From Agromyces laixinhei (GTDB lineage Bacteria; Actinomycetota; Actinomycetes; Actinomycetales; Microbacteriaceae), in contig NZ_CP040872.1 in the NCBI RefSeq assembly GCF_006337065.1, positions 1,612,001 to 1,676,000 of the forward strand: a DNA stretch of 64,000 bases, read 5' to 3'. The notes beneath the pieces are model-generated. The model searched no databases. It saw only the letters and a list, made by a program, of their open reading frames with translations, and had not been told where the DNA came from. Position numbers and translations under genes: made by a program. Positions 1-8,940 of the stretch are shown one piece after another. Numbering within the stretch: the first letter of the stretch is position 1; every line of letters starts with the position of its first letter.

Positions 1-57
1 GAGACCGTGCGCGAGGGGCCGAGCACGTACCGGATCTACGAGGTCCTCCCGAACTGA
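1..57 (+). CDS. C-terminal end of an unidentified protein (partial)
   Basis: Frame 1 is open from the window edge to a TGA at 55-57 and encodes 18 residues ending in YRIYEVLPN. The gene starts outside the window. The fragment is too short to assign a family. It runs towards the oppositely oriented oxidase gene, so the two are convergent with a 26-bp gap. Confidence 0.5.
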   Translation, partial: ETVREGPSTYRIYEVLPN

Positions 58-83
58 GCCCGGGGCGTTCCGGTCCGGCGTCG

Positions 84-1271
84 TCAGTCGAGTTCGGAGA
101 CTGCGGTGATGTGGCGCGCGATCTCGAGTGCGCTCGTCGCCGCCGGTGACGGGGCGTTCAACACGTGGACCTGGTTCTCGGTCCGCTGGATGAGGAAGTC
201 GTCGACGAGGCGTCCGTCGCGGCCGATCGCCTGAGCGCGAACACCTGCGGCCGCACGCACGATGTCGTTGCGGCCGATCGCCGGGACCAATCGGGCGAGG
301 CTCTTGGCGAACGTCCGCTGCGAGAACGACCGCCAAACCTCGCTGATGCCGAGTGGGATGTTGTGCGAGGCCATCCGAAGGAATCCGGGATAGGTGAGGT
401 CGCCGAAGGCCTCACCGACGTTGATGTCGCGCCAGGTGTAGCCCTCGCGGGCCAGCGCCGTCACGGCGTTCGGCCCGGCATGCACCGAGCCGTCGATCAT
501 GCGAGTGAGGTGCACCCCGAGAAAGGGCAGGTCCGGGTCGGGCACCGGGTAGATGAGGCCGCGGACCAGCGCACCTGCCTCGGCGGTCAGTTCGTAGTAT
601 TCGCCGCGGAACGGGATGATCCGCGCCTCGGGCACGAGCCCGGCCATGCGTGCGATCCGGTCGCTGTAGAGCCCGGCGCAGTTGATGAGCAGATCAGCGT
701 CGACGGTGCCGCCGTCATGTTCGAGCTGCACGCCGCCAGCAGTGTCATGGATGTTGCGCACCTCGGTCGAGCGCATCATCGTTGCGCCGTGCTCGGCGGC
801 GAGCTCGGCGAGTCTCACCGAGACGGCCGTGTAGTCGATGATCCCGGTCGTCTCCACTCGGAGCGCGGCGACACTCGCGACGTCGGGCTCGTACTCATGG
901 GCCTCGGCGGCCGTCAGCATCCGTACCGGGACGCCGTTTGCGATCGAGCGCTCATGAAGTGCCCGGAGCCGCGGGATCTCCTCCTCGTCGACCGCGACGA
1001 TCAGCTTGCCGCAGATCTCGAACGGGATGTCGTGTTCCTGCGCGAATGCCGTCATCGAACGATTGCCGGCCGTGCTCATCGCGGCTTTGAGGGAGCCAGG
1101 CTTGTAGTACGGCCCAGCGTGGATCACGCCTGAGTTGTGACCCGTCTGGTGCACCGCCCAGGAGTCCTCCTTCTCGAGCACGGTGACATCGTGGCCGAGT
1201 CGCACTGCCCGTTCTGCGACCGCCAGACCGACGACACCCCCGCCGATCACGGCCACTCGCTTGAAGGTCAC
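84..1271 (-). CDS. lhgO: L-2-hydroxyglutarate oxidase (FAD-dependent)
   Basis: This FAD-dependent oxidase oxidises L-2-hydroxyglutarate to 2-oxoglutarate, a metabolite-repair step. The DAO-fold N-terminus has the dinucleotide motif GGGVVG (residues 10-15). The signatures HNSGVIHAGPYY (about 44-55) and PFLGVHLTR (about 250) are typical of the LhgO family, and the length of 395 aa fits. A GTG start at 1271 is chosen because GAGGAG sits 8 nt upstream. An in-frame ATG at 1289 overlaps that ribosome binding site and is less likely, and longer extensions are low-complexity. It is divergent from the aminotransferase operon. Its metabolic link to the polysaccharide genes is unclear. Glycerol-3-phosphate dehydrogenase-like relatives are possible, but the HNSGVIHAG motif favours LhgO. 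Confidence 0.85.
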   Translation of the reverse strand: MTFKRVAVIGGGVVGLAVAERAVRLGHDVTVLEKEDSWAVHQTGHNSGVIHAGPYYKPGSLKAAMSTAGNRSMTAFAQEHDIPFEICGKLIVAVDEEEIPRLRALHERSIANGVPVRMLTAAEAHEYEPDVASVAALRVETTGIIDYTAVSVRLAELAAEHGATMMRSTEVRNIHDTAGGVQLEHDGGTVDADLLINCAGLYSDRIARMAGLVPEARIIPFRGEYYELTAEAGALVRGLIYPVPDPDLPFLGVHLTRMIDGSVHAGPNAVTALAREGYTWRDINVGEAFGDLTYPGFLRMASHNIPLGISEVWRSFSQRTFAKSLARLVPAIGRNDIVRAAAGVRAQAIGRDGRLVDDFLIQRTENQVHVLNAPSPAATSALEIARHITAVSELD

Positions 1272-1389
1272 AGTTCCAGCTCCTCGCATTGTCCATCGCC
1301 GACCGGGTCGGGGGGCGATCCAACGTTCGATACTATGGGTAAGTCTGCGCGCGGAGTTCACCGCGCCTATCAAGAAACGCGAGGAACCC

Positions 1390-2529
1390 TTGTCAGACGT
1401 CGTTGCGCTCGGCCAACCCACTGTCGGCGACGAGGAACTCGAGGCCATCAGAGCCGTCTTCGAATCCGGCTGGCTCTCTGGAGCCGGGCCGACCTGTCAG
1501 GCGTTCGAGCAGCGCTTCGCGGCCGAGGTCGCCGGCACCGCCCATGCACTGGCGACGAGCAATTGCGGGTCGGCGCTGCACCTCGGTCTGGACGTGCTCG
1601 GGGCCGGCCCCGGTGACGAGGTCATCGTCGGCGACTACACGTTCCCTGCGACCGGCCATTCTGTCGCGTGGACCGGTGCGACTCCGGTGTTCGCCGACAT
1701 CCGCCCAGACATCTGGAGCGCCGATCCCGCGGCCGTCGAGGCGGCCATCACCCCCAAGACGGTCGGCATCCTCGCCGTCGACGTCTTCGGGCAGCCCGCT
1801 GACTACGATGAGCTTCGCGCGATCGCCGATCGGCACGGCCTCTGGCTGATGGAGGACGCCGCGTGCTCGGCAGGCGCGAGCTACAAGGGCCGCCCGGCGG
1901 GCAGCCTCGCCGACGTCGCGACGTTCAGCTTCCACGGACGCAAGGGCATCACTGCGGGCGAGGGCGGGGCGTTGACCACCGACGATGCCGAGCTGGCCTC
2001 GCACGCCCGAAAGCTGCACACGTACGGCATCGCACCCGCACTCACCCGCGAGGGCAGCACCGACCTGCCGGTTCCGTCGTTCGATGAACTCGGCTACAAC
2101 TACCGGCTCTCCGACCTCGCCGCGGGCGTCATGCTCGCCCAGCTCGATCGTCTGGGCACGCTCCTGACCAATCGCCGCCGCATCGCGGCCGCCTACGAGG
2201 AGATGCTCAGCAGCGTCGACCGCGTCTCCGCTCCTGTCGCGCTCGCCGATCGTGAGCACCCCTGGCAGTCGTACGTCGTGACGCTCGACTCCGACGTCGA
2301 TCGCGGTCGCGTCGCCGCCCACCTCAAGGCGAACGGCGTGCAGTGCAACTTCGGAACCTACGCCTCGCACCTTCAGCCGGTGTACGGGTTCACCGGATCG
2401 CTGCCGGTGTCGGCCGATCTCTTCACCCGTCACCTCGCGATCCCCATGCACGCGAACCTCACCGACTCCGAGGCCGAGCGTGTGATCGAGACCCTGGCCC
2501 AGGCGATCGAGTCATCCGCAACCGCCTGA
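1390..2529 (+). CDS. DegT/DnrJ/EryC1/StrS-family sugar aminotransferase
   Basis: This is a PLP-dependent aminotransferase of the family that makes amino sugars from keto sugar nucleotides. The active-site lysine is in SFHGRKGITAGEGG (about K185) and the PLP-pairing aspartate is in EDAACS (about D156). The start is taken as TTG 1390 because homology begins there (SDVVALGQPTVGDEEL), with a GAGGAA just upstream, although the spacing of 3-4 nt is short. The frame is open for a further 200 nt upstream but looks non-coding. It is the first gene of an operon with an epimerase (40-bp gap) and a hexapeptide acyltransferase. Together these suggest synthesis of an N-acylated amino sugar for a surface glycan. 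The exact sugar cannot be read from the sequence. Confidence 0.85.
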   Translation: MSDVVALGQPTVGDEELEAIRAVFESGWLSGAGPTCQAFEQRFAAEVAGTAHALATSNCGSALHLGLDVLGAGPGDEVIVGDYTFPATGHSVAWTGATPVFADIRPDIWSADPAAVEAAITPKTVGILAVDVFGQPADYDELRAIADRHGLWLMEDAACSAGASYKGRPAGSLADVATFSFHGRKGITAGEGGALTTDDAELASHARKLHTYGIAPALTREGSTDLPVPSFDELGYNYRLSDLAAGVMLAQLDRLGTLLTNRRRIAAAYEEMLSSVDRVSAPVALADREHPWQSYVVTLDSDVDRGRVAAHLKANGVQCNFGTYASHLQPVYGFTGSLPVSADLFTRHLAIPMHANLTDSEAERVIETLAQAIESSATA

Positions 2530-2568
2530 TCGTACGTATCAGAACGCAATCCAGAGAAGGAAGCACCA

Positions 2569-3495
2569 GTGTCAGAAAAGAACGTCCTCGTCGTCGGCGG
2601 CGCGGGATTCATCGGCCTCCACGTCGTCGAGCAGCTCCTCGCAGAGGGTTGGAATGTACGAATCTTCGACAACATGGTTCGCGGTGATCGCGATCGTGCG
2701 AACGAACTCATCAAGACCGGCCGCGTGGATGTCGTCGACCAGGACACGCGCAACGGCGCGGCCGTGTATGCGGCGATGAAGGGACACGACCACGTCATCC
2801 ACCTGGCCGCCGACTCGATCAACAAGAGCGTTGCAGACCCGTACTCCTCGATCGACATCAACATGGTCGGCTCCCACAACGTGTTCGCCGCCGCCGCGGA
2901 CCTCGGCGTGAAGCGGATCGTCGCCGCGTCGAGCGCGTCGGTGTACGGTGACCCCGAGAAGCTCCCGATGCACGAGGACGACCGTCTCAATCCGCTGACG
3001 CCGTACTGCATCGGCAAGCGCACGAACGAAGATCTCCTCGGCTACTACGGCCGCTCGAAGGGCCTGCCGTGGATCGCACTCCGATTCTTCAACGTCTACG
3101 GCGAGGGCCAGAAGACGACCGCGTACTACACGTCGGTGATCAACCACTTCGTGAACCGCCTGAAGAACGGCGAGGCGCCGGTCATCGACGGCGAAGGCAA
3201 GCAGTCGATGGATTTCATCCATGTGAAGGACATCGCTCGCGCGGTCGTGCTCTCGCTCACCTCTGAGCGCGCGAACATGCCCATCAACGTCGGCACCGGC
3301 ATCGACACCACGGTCGCCGAGCTCGCCGAGATCCTCGTCGATGCCGTCGGCGTCGACGTCGAGCCGCAGTTCAACGCTCGTCCCGTGCTCGTCACCAGGC
3401 GTGCCGCCGACGTGACGCGTGCCAAGGAGGTGCTCGGCTTCGAAGCGAGCATCCCGGTGCGAGATGGAATGACCGCACTCGTCCGGAACTCCTGA
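2569..3495 (+). CDS. NAD-dependent epimerase/dehydratase (sugar-nucleotide modifying)
   Basis: An extended short-chain dehydrogenase of the UDP-glucose 4-epimerase class. It has the NAD-binding GGAGFIG (residues 10-16), the serine motif SSASVYG (121-127) and the catalytic pair Y146-x3-K150 in TPYCIGK. At 308 aa it is of normal length. The GTG start at 2569 is preceded by GAAGGA at good spacing. The stop is 2 bp before the acyltransferase start, so the two are translationally coupled. The substrate is probably a UDP-sugar that feeds the aminotransferase upstream. The exact reaction (4-epimerase or dehydratase) is not determinable here. Confidence 0.85.
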   Translation: MSEKNVLVVGGAGFIGLHVVEQLLAEGWNVRIFDNMVRGDRDRANELIKTGRVDVVDQDTRNGAAVYAAMKGHDHVIHLAADSINKSVADPYSSIDINMVGSHNVFAAAADLGVKRIVAASSASVYGDPEKLPMHEDDRLNPLTPYCIGKRTNEDLLGYYGRSKGLPWIALRFFNVYGEGQKTTAYYTSVINHFVNRLKNGEAPVIDGEGKQSMDFIHVKDIARAVVLSLTSERANMPINVGTGIDTTVAELAEILVDAVGVDVEPQFNARPVLVTRRAADVTRAKEVLGFEASIPVRDGMTALVRNS

Positions 3496-3497
3496 CG

Positions 3498-3929
3498 ATG
3501 TCGGCAGCCCTCGCTGACAACCCGTACAACGAGCATGCCTGGATCATCGGCACTCCGTCGATCGGCGCAGGCACTTGGATCGGCGCTTTCACGGTGATCG
3601 ACGGCTCCGGCGGGTTGACGATCGGCGAGGGCTGCGACATCTCGTCCGGCGTGCAGATCTACACCCACTCGAGCGCGAAGCGGTGCGTTTCCGGGCGTCG
3701 CTACGAGAGCGTCGATCGGGCACCGGTCACGATCGGTGACCGTGTGTTCATCGGCGCGAACGCCGTCGTCAACATGGGCGTCACGATCGGTGACGAATCC
3801 ATCATCGGCGCAGGGGCGGTCGTCACCGCCGACGTTCCGACCCGCACCGTCGTCGCAGGCGTCCCGGCTCGGCCGATCGCTCTGGTCGACCTGTCGGATC
3901 CTGCCGCGCCCGGAATCTCACAGCTCTGA
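3498..3929 (+). CDS. Left-handed beta-helix (hexapeptide) acyltransferase
   Basis: A 143-aa protein with repeated hexapeptide turns (IGAGTWIGAFTVID, IGDRVFIGANAVV, IGDESIIGAGAVV) and the C-terminal V(V)AGVPARPI typical of sugar O- or N-acyltransferases (LbH_MAT-like). The likely role is acetylation of the amino sugar made by the two upstream genes. It is the last gene of the operon and is followed by the 12-bp-stem hairpin at 3960-3994. The acceptor is unknown. Confidence 0.85.
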   Translation: MSAALADNPYNEHAWIIGTPSIGAGTWIGAFTVIDGSGGLTIGEGCDISSGVQIYTHSSAKRCVSGRRYESVDRAPVTIGDRVFIGANAVVNMGVTIGDESIIGAGAVVTADVPTRTVVAGVPARPIALVDLSDPAAPGISQL

Positions 3930-3959
3930 CACTCAGGGGTGCTGCACGGCACCGACCCT

Positions 3960-3994
3960 GCCGAGTACCGGCGTGTGCTCGCCCGGTACTCGGC
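3960..3994. terminator. Bidirectional terminator-like hairpin between convergent operons
   Basis: A perfect 12-bp inverted repeat, GCCGAGTACCGG (3960-3971) and CCGGTACTCGGC (3983-3994), with an 11-nt loop. It lies between the ends of the acyltransferase (3929) and the oppositely transcribed oxidoreductase (4008). It lacks a T-run, as is usual in high-GC actinobacteria. It is probably used in both directions. Confidence 0.7.
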
Positions 3995-4007
3995 GCGACG
4001 ACGACGA

Positions 4008-4970
4008 TCAGGCTTCGGCGCCGTTCTTGAGCGCCTCGACGATGCTGTGGGCCGGAAGGATCGATCGGCGCTCGGTCTCCGCATCGACCGTTCCGTCGAT
4101 CAGCCCGACGAAGTGCTCGAGTTGCGCGGCGAGCGGCTCCTGTGCCGTGAGCAGTTCGGGGATCTCGATGACGGTCTGCTGGCGGTACCCACGCCCCTCG
4201 GCGTCTGCCGCCTGGTCGGAGACGTGGCGGTAGACGGTGACGTCGCGGCGGAGGAGGTCGACCTCGATGAGCTTGTCGAGGTCGTGGATGCTCATCGTGC
4301 GGATCTTACGCTGTCCGACACGGCTGGCCGAGACGTGCGCCACCCGGCCCCCTTCGAACGAGAGCACCGCCTCGGCGACGTCTTCAGCGCCCGGAACCGA
4401 CAACGGGTGGAACTGGCCGAGCACGCCGCGGACGGCCGTCGGCGACCCGCCGAGCAGCAGGCTCGCAAGATCCACATCGTGCACCAGGAGGTCCCAGCTG
4501 ACGCCGGTGCGGATTCGCGGCGCGTAGGGGGAGTGGCGCGTCGCCGTGACGAACTTCGGGTCGTCCATCAGGGCACGTGCGGTCACCACGGCGGGGTTGA
4601 AGCGTTCGAGGAGCCCGCACATCATCGGGACGTCGCGGGTTTCGGATCGGCGAAGGATCTCGAGCGTCTTCTCGAGGCCGTCGGCGACGGGCTTCTCGAC
4701 GAGCACGGGTCGATCCTGTTCGAGCACTTCGAGAGCGAGATCGAAGTGGGCTTCGGTCGATGCCGCGATCACGACAGCATCGACGTCGGAGAGATCACCG
4801 AGTTCCGGAGCCCAGGAGGCCCCGTAGCGCTCTGCGAGACCCGTGCCGACGTCTTCGCGACCGTCGACGACTCGCGCGAGCGTTGCGAGCGGGGACTGCG
4901 CGATCACGCGTGCGTGGAGCGAGCCCATGGAGCCGGCACCGACCAGCAGGATGCGAGGTTGCGTGCTCAT
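4008..4970 (-). CDS. Gfo/Idh/MocA-family oxidoreductase
   Basis: An NAD(P)-dependent sugar oxidoreductase of 320 aa. The Rossmann motif GAGSMG lies at residues 11-16, and EKPVADG (about 93-100) matches the conserved EKP motif of the family. It is the second gene of a minus-strand operon, and its ATG overlaps the stop of the aminotransferase by 4 bp (ATGA at 4967-4970). In comparable polysaccharide clusters such enzymes make the keto-sugar acid for a partner DegT aminotransferase (WlbA/WlbE-type pairs). That pairing is an inference from neighbourhood. Confidence 0.85.
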   Translation of the reverse strand: MSTQPRILLVGAGSMGSLHARVIAQSPLATLARVVDGREDVGTGLAERYGASWAPELGDLSDVDAVVIAASTEAHFDLALEVLEQDRPVLVEKPVADGLEKTLEILRRSETRDVPMMCGLLERFNPAVVTARALMDDPKFVTATRHSPYAPRIRTGVSWDLLVHDVDLASLLLGGSPTAVRGVLGQFHPLSVPGAEDVAEAVLSFEGGRVAHVSASRVGQRKIRTMSIHDLDKLIEVDLLRRDVTVYRHVSDQAADAEGRGYRQQTVIEIPELLTAQEPLAAQLEHFVGLIDGTVDAETERRSILPAHSIVEALKNGAEA

Positions 4971-6070
4971 GCGCTGTGCACGATCGATGAGACGCCGGCG
5001 ACGATGCGGTCGAGCTCGTCGCGAGTGAGGTGGGTGTGCACCGGAAGTGAGACGACCTCCTGCACGACGCGCTCGGCGACGGGGAAGTCGCCGACGATCA
5101 CGTCGTCGCGTCCGCGGTACGTGGGGTAGTCGAATACGAGCTTGGGATAGTAGATGCCGGCGCCGATACCCTGCTCGCCGAGCTTCGCGACGAATTCGTC
5201 GCGACTGATGCCCGCGTCGGGCGTGACGCGAATGGTGAACTGGTGCCAGACATGCCGCCGCCCGGGTGATTGGCGCGGGCTCACGATGCCGGGGACGTCG
5301 GCCAGACCGGCGCGCAGGTACTCGGCGTTCCGCTGACGCGTCGCCACGACGTCGTCGTACGCGTCGAGCTGGGGGAGTCCGACCGCCGCCTGCAGGTCGG
5401 TCAACCGCCAGTTGTGGCCGGCGACCTCGTACTGGTACCGCGCCCGCATGCCCTGGTTGCGGAGGATGCGGAGGCGATCTGCGAGCACGTCGTCGTCGGT
5501 CGTGATCATGCCCCCTTCGCCCGTCGTGATGTTCTTCGTCGCGTAGAACGAGAACGAACCGAGCCCGTAGCTGCCCGCGTGGCGCCCGTTGAGGGTCGAG
5601 CCGTGAGACTGCGCCGAATCCTCGACGATGGCCAGCCCCCGGTCTGCGGCGAGCGCCGAGATCGAATCCATGTCTGCGATCTGGCCGTAGAGATGCACCG
5701 GCATGAGCACGCGCGTGCGATCCGTGATCGACGAGGCGAGGGTCTCCGCCGAGAGGTTGAAGTCGTCATCGGAGATGTCGGCGAATCGCGCCGTCGCTCC
5801 GGCCTCGAGGATGGCGTTGAGGGTGGCGACGAAGGTGAACGGGCTGGTCACCACCTCATCGCCCGGTTGGAGATCGAGCACCTGAAGTGCGGCGACGAGC
5901 GACGTCGTGCCGTTGTTGACCGCGATCGCATGCTTGACGCCGAGCATCGAGGCGAAGCGATCTTCGAACTGTTTGACCAGGCGCCCCTGGGCGATGTTCC
6001 CCGAGCGGAGAACCTCGAGAACGAGACGTTCGGTGTCCTCACCGAACTCGACGACAGTAATGGGTATCAT
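4967..6070 (-). CDS. DegT/DnrJ/EryC1/StrS-family aminotransferase
   Basis: A second PLP-dependent sugar aminotransferase, 367 aa. Its lysine is in SFYATKNITTGEGG (K179), its aspartate in VEDSAQSHGS (D151), and NNGTTSLVAAL is the phosphate-binding region. The ATG at 6070 gives the expected family start (IPITVVEFGEDTERLVLEVLRSG). It leads the two-gene operon with the Gfo/Idh/MocA oxidoreductase and diverges from the flippase operon across 131 bp. It is clearly different in sequence from the aminotransferase at 1390-2529, so the locus probably builds two distinct amino sugars. Confidence 0.87.
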   Translation of the reverse strand: MIPITVVEFGEDTERLVLEVLRSGNIAQGRLVKQFEDRFASMLGVKHAIAVNNGTTSLVAALQVLDLQPGDEVVTSPFTFVATLNAILEAGATARFADISDDDFNLSAETLASSITDRTRVLMPVHLYGQIADMDSISALAADRGLAIVEDSAQSHGSTLNGRHAGSYGLGSFSFYATKNITTGEGGMITTDDDVLADRLRILRNQGMRARYQYEVAGHNWRLTDLQAAVGLPQLDAYDDVVATRQRNAEYLRAGLADVPGIVSPRQSPGRRHVWHQFTIRVTPDAGISRDEFVAKLGEQGIGAGIYYPKLVFDYPTYRGRDDVIVGDFPVAERVVQEVVSLPVHTHLTRDELDRIVAGVSSIVHSA

Positions 6071-6201
6071 GAAACCTGCTTCAGTCAGGGGCGCCAGACG
6101 GACGACGCTTCACACAAACACCCATACTAGAACGAAGCGACCCCCGCGCCTGACCGGTCCCGCTCCTCGTGTGTGCGGCCGGCCATGACAGTTGAGAGCG
6201 A

Positions 6202-7230
6202 ATGAAGAAGATCAAATCCCTCGCGCCGCGTGCGCTGACCGTGCTGCGCTACGTCCTCGTCGTGGTCGTGATCGGTTTCGCGGTCTACTACCTGGTGTCG
6301 CAGTGGGACGAGATATCCGTCGCCCTGACGTTCATCTCGTGGCAGTCCATCGTGGTCTCCTTCCTCCTCGTGCTCGTGGGTCTCGTGTGCGGGACGCTCA
6401 GCTGGATCGCCGTGTTGAACGGACTCGGTCCGCGAGTACCGACCCTTCGAGGGGCGCAGGTGCTCCTCGTCGGACAGCTCGGCAAGTACGTACCCGGGTC
6501 CGTGTGGTCGTACGTCATGCAGATGGAACTCGGTCGCCAGTACGGGATCCTTCGGCCGCGGGTGCTGGTGACCGCGTTGTACGCGGCGGGCATCGGGGTC
6601 GTCTCGTCGCTCATGCTCGGTGCACTCGCCCTTCCGGTCGTCGTGCAGGGACATCCGGAGCTGATGTGGCTCTTCCTCCTGCTGCCGATCGGCCTCGCCT
6701 GCCTGCACCCGAAGGTGATGACCTTCCTCGCGTCCTTCGTGCTCAAGCTGTTCCGTCGGCCGCCGCTCGAACACGAGGTCACATTCCTGGTGGTCGGGAA
6801 GGCCGTCGGGTGGTCGCTGCTCTCGTACATCGCGTACGGTCTGCACCTCTGGCTGCTGGTGAACTCCCTCGTCGATCCCGACATCGGCACGCTGGTCCTG
6901 CTCACCGGAGCGATGGCGCTCGGGTTCACCGTCGGTCTCATCGCGTTCATCTTCCCGTCGGGCCTCGGCGTGCGAGAGGCGATCCTCATCGGAGCCATGG
7001 CGCTGCTCCTGACGATCCCCGAGGCGACCGCGGTGAGCCTCGTCTCTCGGGCCATGTTCACGGCTGCCGATCTCCTCGGCGCCGGAGTCGCGATCCTCTT
7101 CGTGGTGCTCCTGCGCCGTCGGCTGGCGCGCGAGACCACGGCGTACCTGCGCGAGGAGGTGCAGTACGAGCACTCGGAAGATCGTGCGCACTCGAGCCCG
7201 GCAGCGACGAGGGAGGACGAGCGTGAATGA
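6202..7230 (+). CDS. Lysylphosphatidylglycerol synthase TM/flippase-like membrane protein (UPF0104)
   Basis: A 342-aa integral membrane protein with about eight hydrophobic segments beginning at residue 13. It has the conserved GKYVPGSVW motif (about residues 94-102) and the late segment FIFPSGLGVREA. This is the membrane domain found alone in glycan clusters, annotated as UPF0104 or LPG_synthase_TM, and suspected of lipid or glycolipid translocation. There is no aminoacyl-transfer domain. It starts the operon that continues with the LpxA-like acyltransferase, whose GTG start overlaps its last codons. Its precise function is not known. Confidence 0.8.
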   Translation: MKKIKSLAPRALTVLRYVLVVVVIGFAVYYLVSQWDEISVALTFISWQSIVVSFLLVLVGLVCGTLSWIAVLNGLGPRVPTLRGAQVLLVGQLGKYVPGSVWSYVMQMELGRQYGILRPRVLVTALYAAGIGVVSSLMLGALALPVVVQGHPELMWLFLLLPIGLACLHPKVMTFLASFVLKLFRRPPLEHEVTFLVVGKAVGWSLLSYIAYGLHLWLLVNSLVDPDIGTLVLLTGAMALGFTVGLIAFIFPSGLGVREAILIGAMALLLTIPEATAVSLVSRAMFTAADLLGAGVAILFVVLLRRRLARETTAYLREEVQYEHSEDRAHSSPAATREDERE

Positions 7231-7915
7231 GATCCACCCGACCGCGTTGATCGAGGGTGACGTGACGATCGGCGCCGACAATGTCATCGGTCCACACGTG
7301 GTGATCACCGGCCCGGTCGAGATCGGCTCCGGCAACTGGATCGGTGCAGGCGTCGTCATCGGCGCCCCGCCCGAGGTTCGTACCTGGCCGCACCCCACGC
7401 CCGGCGCCCCATCGGTAGCCGGCGGGGTCGTGATCGGCGATCGCAACGTGATCCGCGAATACGCGCAGATCCACCAGGGCTGGAAGGCGAAGACGGTGAT
7501 CGGCGACGAGGCCTTCATCATGAACCAGTGCTACATCGCCCACGACTGCTCGCTCGGAAGCGGTGTCACGATGGCCTCGAGTGTGTTGCTCGCGGGGCAT
7601 GTGCAGCTCGATGACGGCGTGAACCTCGGGCTCGGCACGACAGTCCACCAGTTCCGGACGATCGGGCGAGGTTCGATGGTCGGCATGTCCTCGGTCGTGA
7701 CGCGTGACCTGCCGCCGTATGCGAAGGCGTTCGGCAGCCCCGCGACCGTTCGCGGGGCCAACGTCATCGGCATGGAGCGTTCCGGGGTCGACGGCGGACT
7801 CGTCGCCCGCATCTCCGCGTTGTACGACGGCACCGAGACCGACCCGTCCGGCATCGCGGATGACCGGATCCGGGAGCAGATCACCGCATGGATGGAGGGA
7901 GGCGCTCGCGCATGA
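7223..7915 (+). CDS. LpxA-like UDP-sugar acyltransferase
   Basis: A left-handed beta-helix acyltransferase of 230 aa resembling acyl-ACP-UDP-N-acetylglucosamine O-acyltransferase. Hexapeptide repeats run from residue 5 to about 160, and AHDCSLG (about 111-117) matches the catalytic-histidine region of LpxA. The start is GTG 7223 with GGGAGGA 6 nt upstream, overlapping the preceding stop by 8 bp. A Gram-positive has no lipid A, so the likely product is an acylated sugar nucleotide for a surface glycan or glycolipid. The acyl donor is unknown. Confidence 0.8.
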   Translation: MNEIHPTALIEGDVTIGADNVIGPHVVITGPVEIGSGNWIGAGVVIGAPPEVRTWPHPTPGAPSVAGGVVIGDRNVIREYAQIHQGWKAKTVIGDEAFIMNQCYIAHDCSLGSGVTMASSVLLAGHVQLDDGVNLGLGTTVHQFRTIGRGSMVGMSSVVTRDLPPYAKAFGSPATVRGANVIGMERSGVDGGLVARISALYDGTETDPSGIADDRIREQITAWMEGGARA

Positions 7916-8916
7916 CGGGCAGCGAGCGCGCATCGCCGACCATCTCGGTCGCACTCGGCACGCACAACGGCGCCGTCTTCCTGACCGAGCAACTCGAGAG
8001 CATCCTGGCTCAGTCACGCCCGGTCGACGAGATCGTCATCTCCGATGACGCCTCGACCGACGGGACCCTCGAACTCGCGAAGCGCGTGATCGCCGCTCGG
8101 GGCGCGGGCGGTCCGGCACCCGCACTCGTCGCGCTCAGCAATCCGACCGCGCTGGGAGTGACGGCGAACTTCGAGCGGGCGCTGCGAGCGGCGAGCGGCG
8201 ATCTCGTCGTCCTCTGCGATCAGGATGACATCTGGCACGTCGATCGCATCGCGATCGCGGTCGAGCACTTCCTCGAACGGCCTGAACTCGACCTCGTGCA
8301 CGCCGATGCCCGCCTCGTCGACGGCGACGGTGCACCGCTCGGGTCCACGCTCTTCGAGACGTTGTACGTGAGCGACACCGAGCTCGCGGCGGAACGGGAC
8401 GGACGGGCGTTCGAGGTGCTGATGCGGCGCAATGTGGTGACCGGGGCGACGACGATGCTCACCGCGAGACTCGTGGCACGTGCCCAACCGTTCCCCGACT
8501 CCTGGGTGCACGACGAGTGGCTTGCGATGATCGCGGCGATCGGCGGAGGAGTCGTGGCCGTCGAACGGCCGCTCATCGACTACCGGCAGCATGGCGGAAA
8601 TCAGATCGGCGCGGAATCACTCGGGATCGCCGGCAAGCTCGGTCGGCTCCGAACTCCTCGCACTGCACGCAACGCGCGGCTTCTCGCGCGCGCCGGGGAC
8701 CTCGCGCAGCGGATGCGGACGATCCAGCCGCGCCCATCCGATGAGCGGCTTGCGGCGGTCAGCGAGAAGCTCGCCCACGAACGGGTGCGGCATGCGTATC
8801 CGGCAGCAAGATTGCGGCGCATCCCGCCCGTGTTGCGAGAGGTGCGCACCGGCCGCTACCGGCGTTTCGGCCTCGGCGTGCAAGACGTGGTTCGCGACCT
8901 CGTGCAACCGGTCTGA
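7912..8916 (+). CDS. Glycosyltransferase family 2 (rhamnosyltransferase-like)
   Basis: A GT-A fold inverting glycosyltransferase of 334 aa. The N-terminal SVALGTHNGAVFLTEQLESIL and DDASTDGT lead to the metal-binding CDQDDIW (about 103-109), a signature shared with rhamnosyl- and similar transferases. The start is ATG 7912, which overlaps the upstream stop (ATGA) and has GGAGGGAGG 9 nt before it; an ATG 24 nt earlier lacks this. No membrane segment is evident, so it is probably a peripheral enzyme adding a sugar to a lipid-linked intermediate. Confidence 0.87.
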   Translation: MTGSERASPTISVALGTHNGAVFLTEQLESILAQSRPVDEIVISDDASTDGTLELAKRVIAARGAGGPAPALVALSNPTALGVTANFERALRAASGDLVVLCDQDDIWHVDRIAIAVEHFLERPELDLVHADARLVDGDGAPLGSTLFETLYVSDTELAAERDGRAFEVLMRRNVVTGATTMLTARLVARAQPFPDSWVHDEWLAMIAAIGGGVVAVERPLIDYRQHGGNQIGAESLGIAGKLGRLRTPRTARNARLLARAGDLAQRMRTIQPRPSDERLAAVSEKLAHERVRHAYPAARLRRIPPVLREVRTGRYRRFGLGVQDVVRDLVQPV

Positions 8917-8940
8917 GGCCGTTCCGGCTCAGCCGGCCCG

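Noticed and set aside
165..1133. Long open frame opposite the L-2-hydroxyglutarate oxidase
   Set aside because: It is antisense to a clear enzyme gene, has a low-complexity Arg/Asp/Val-rich product and no recognisable domain. High G+C creates many such open antisense frames.
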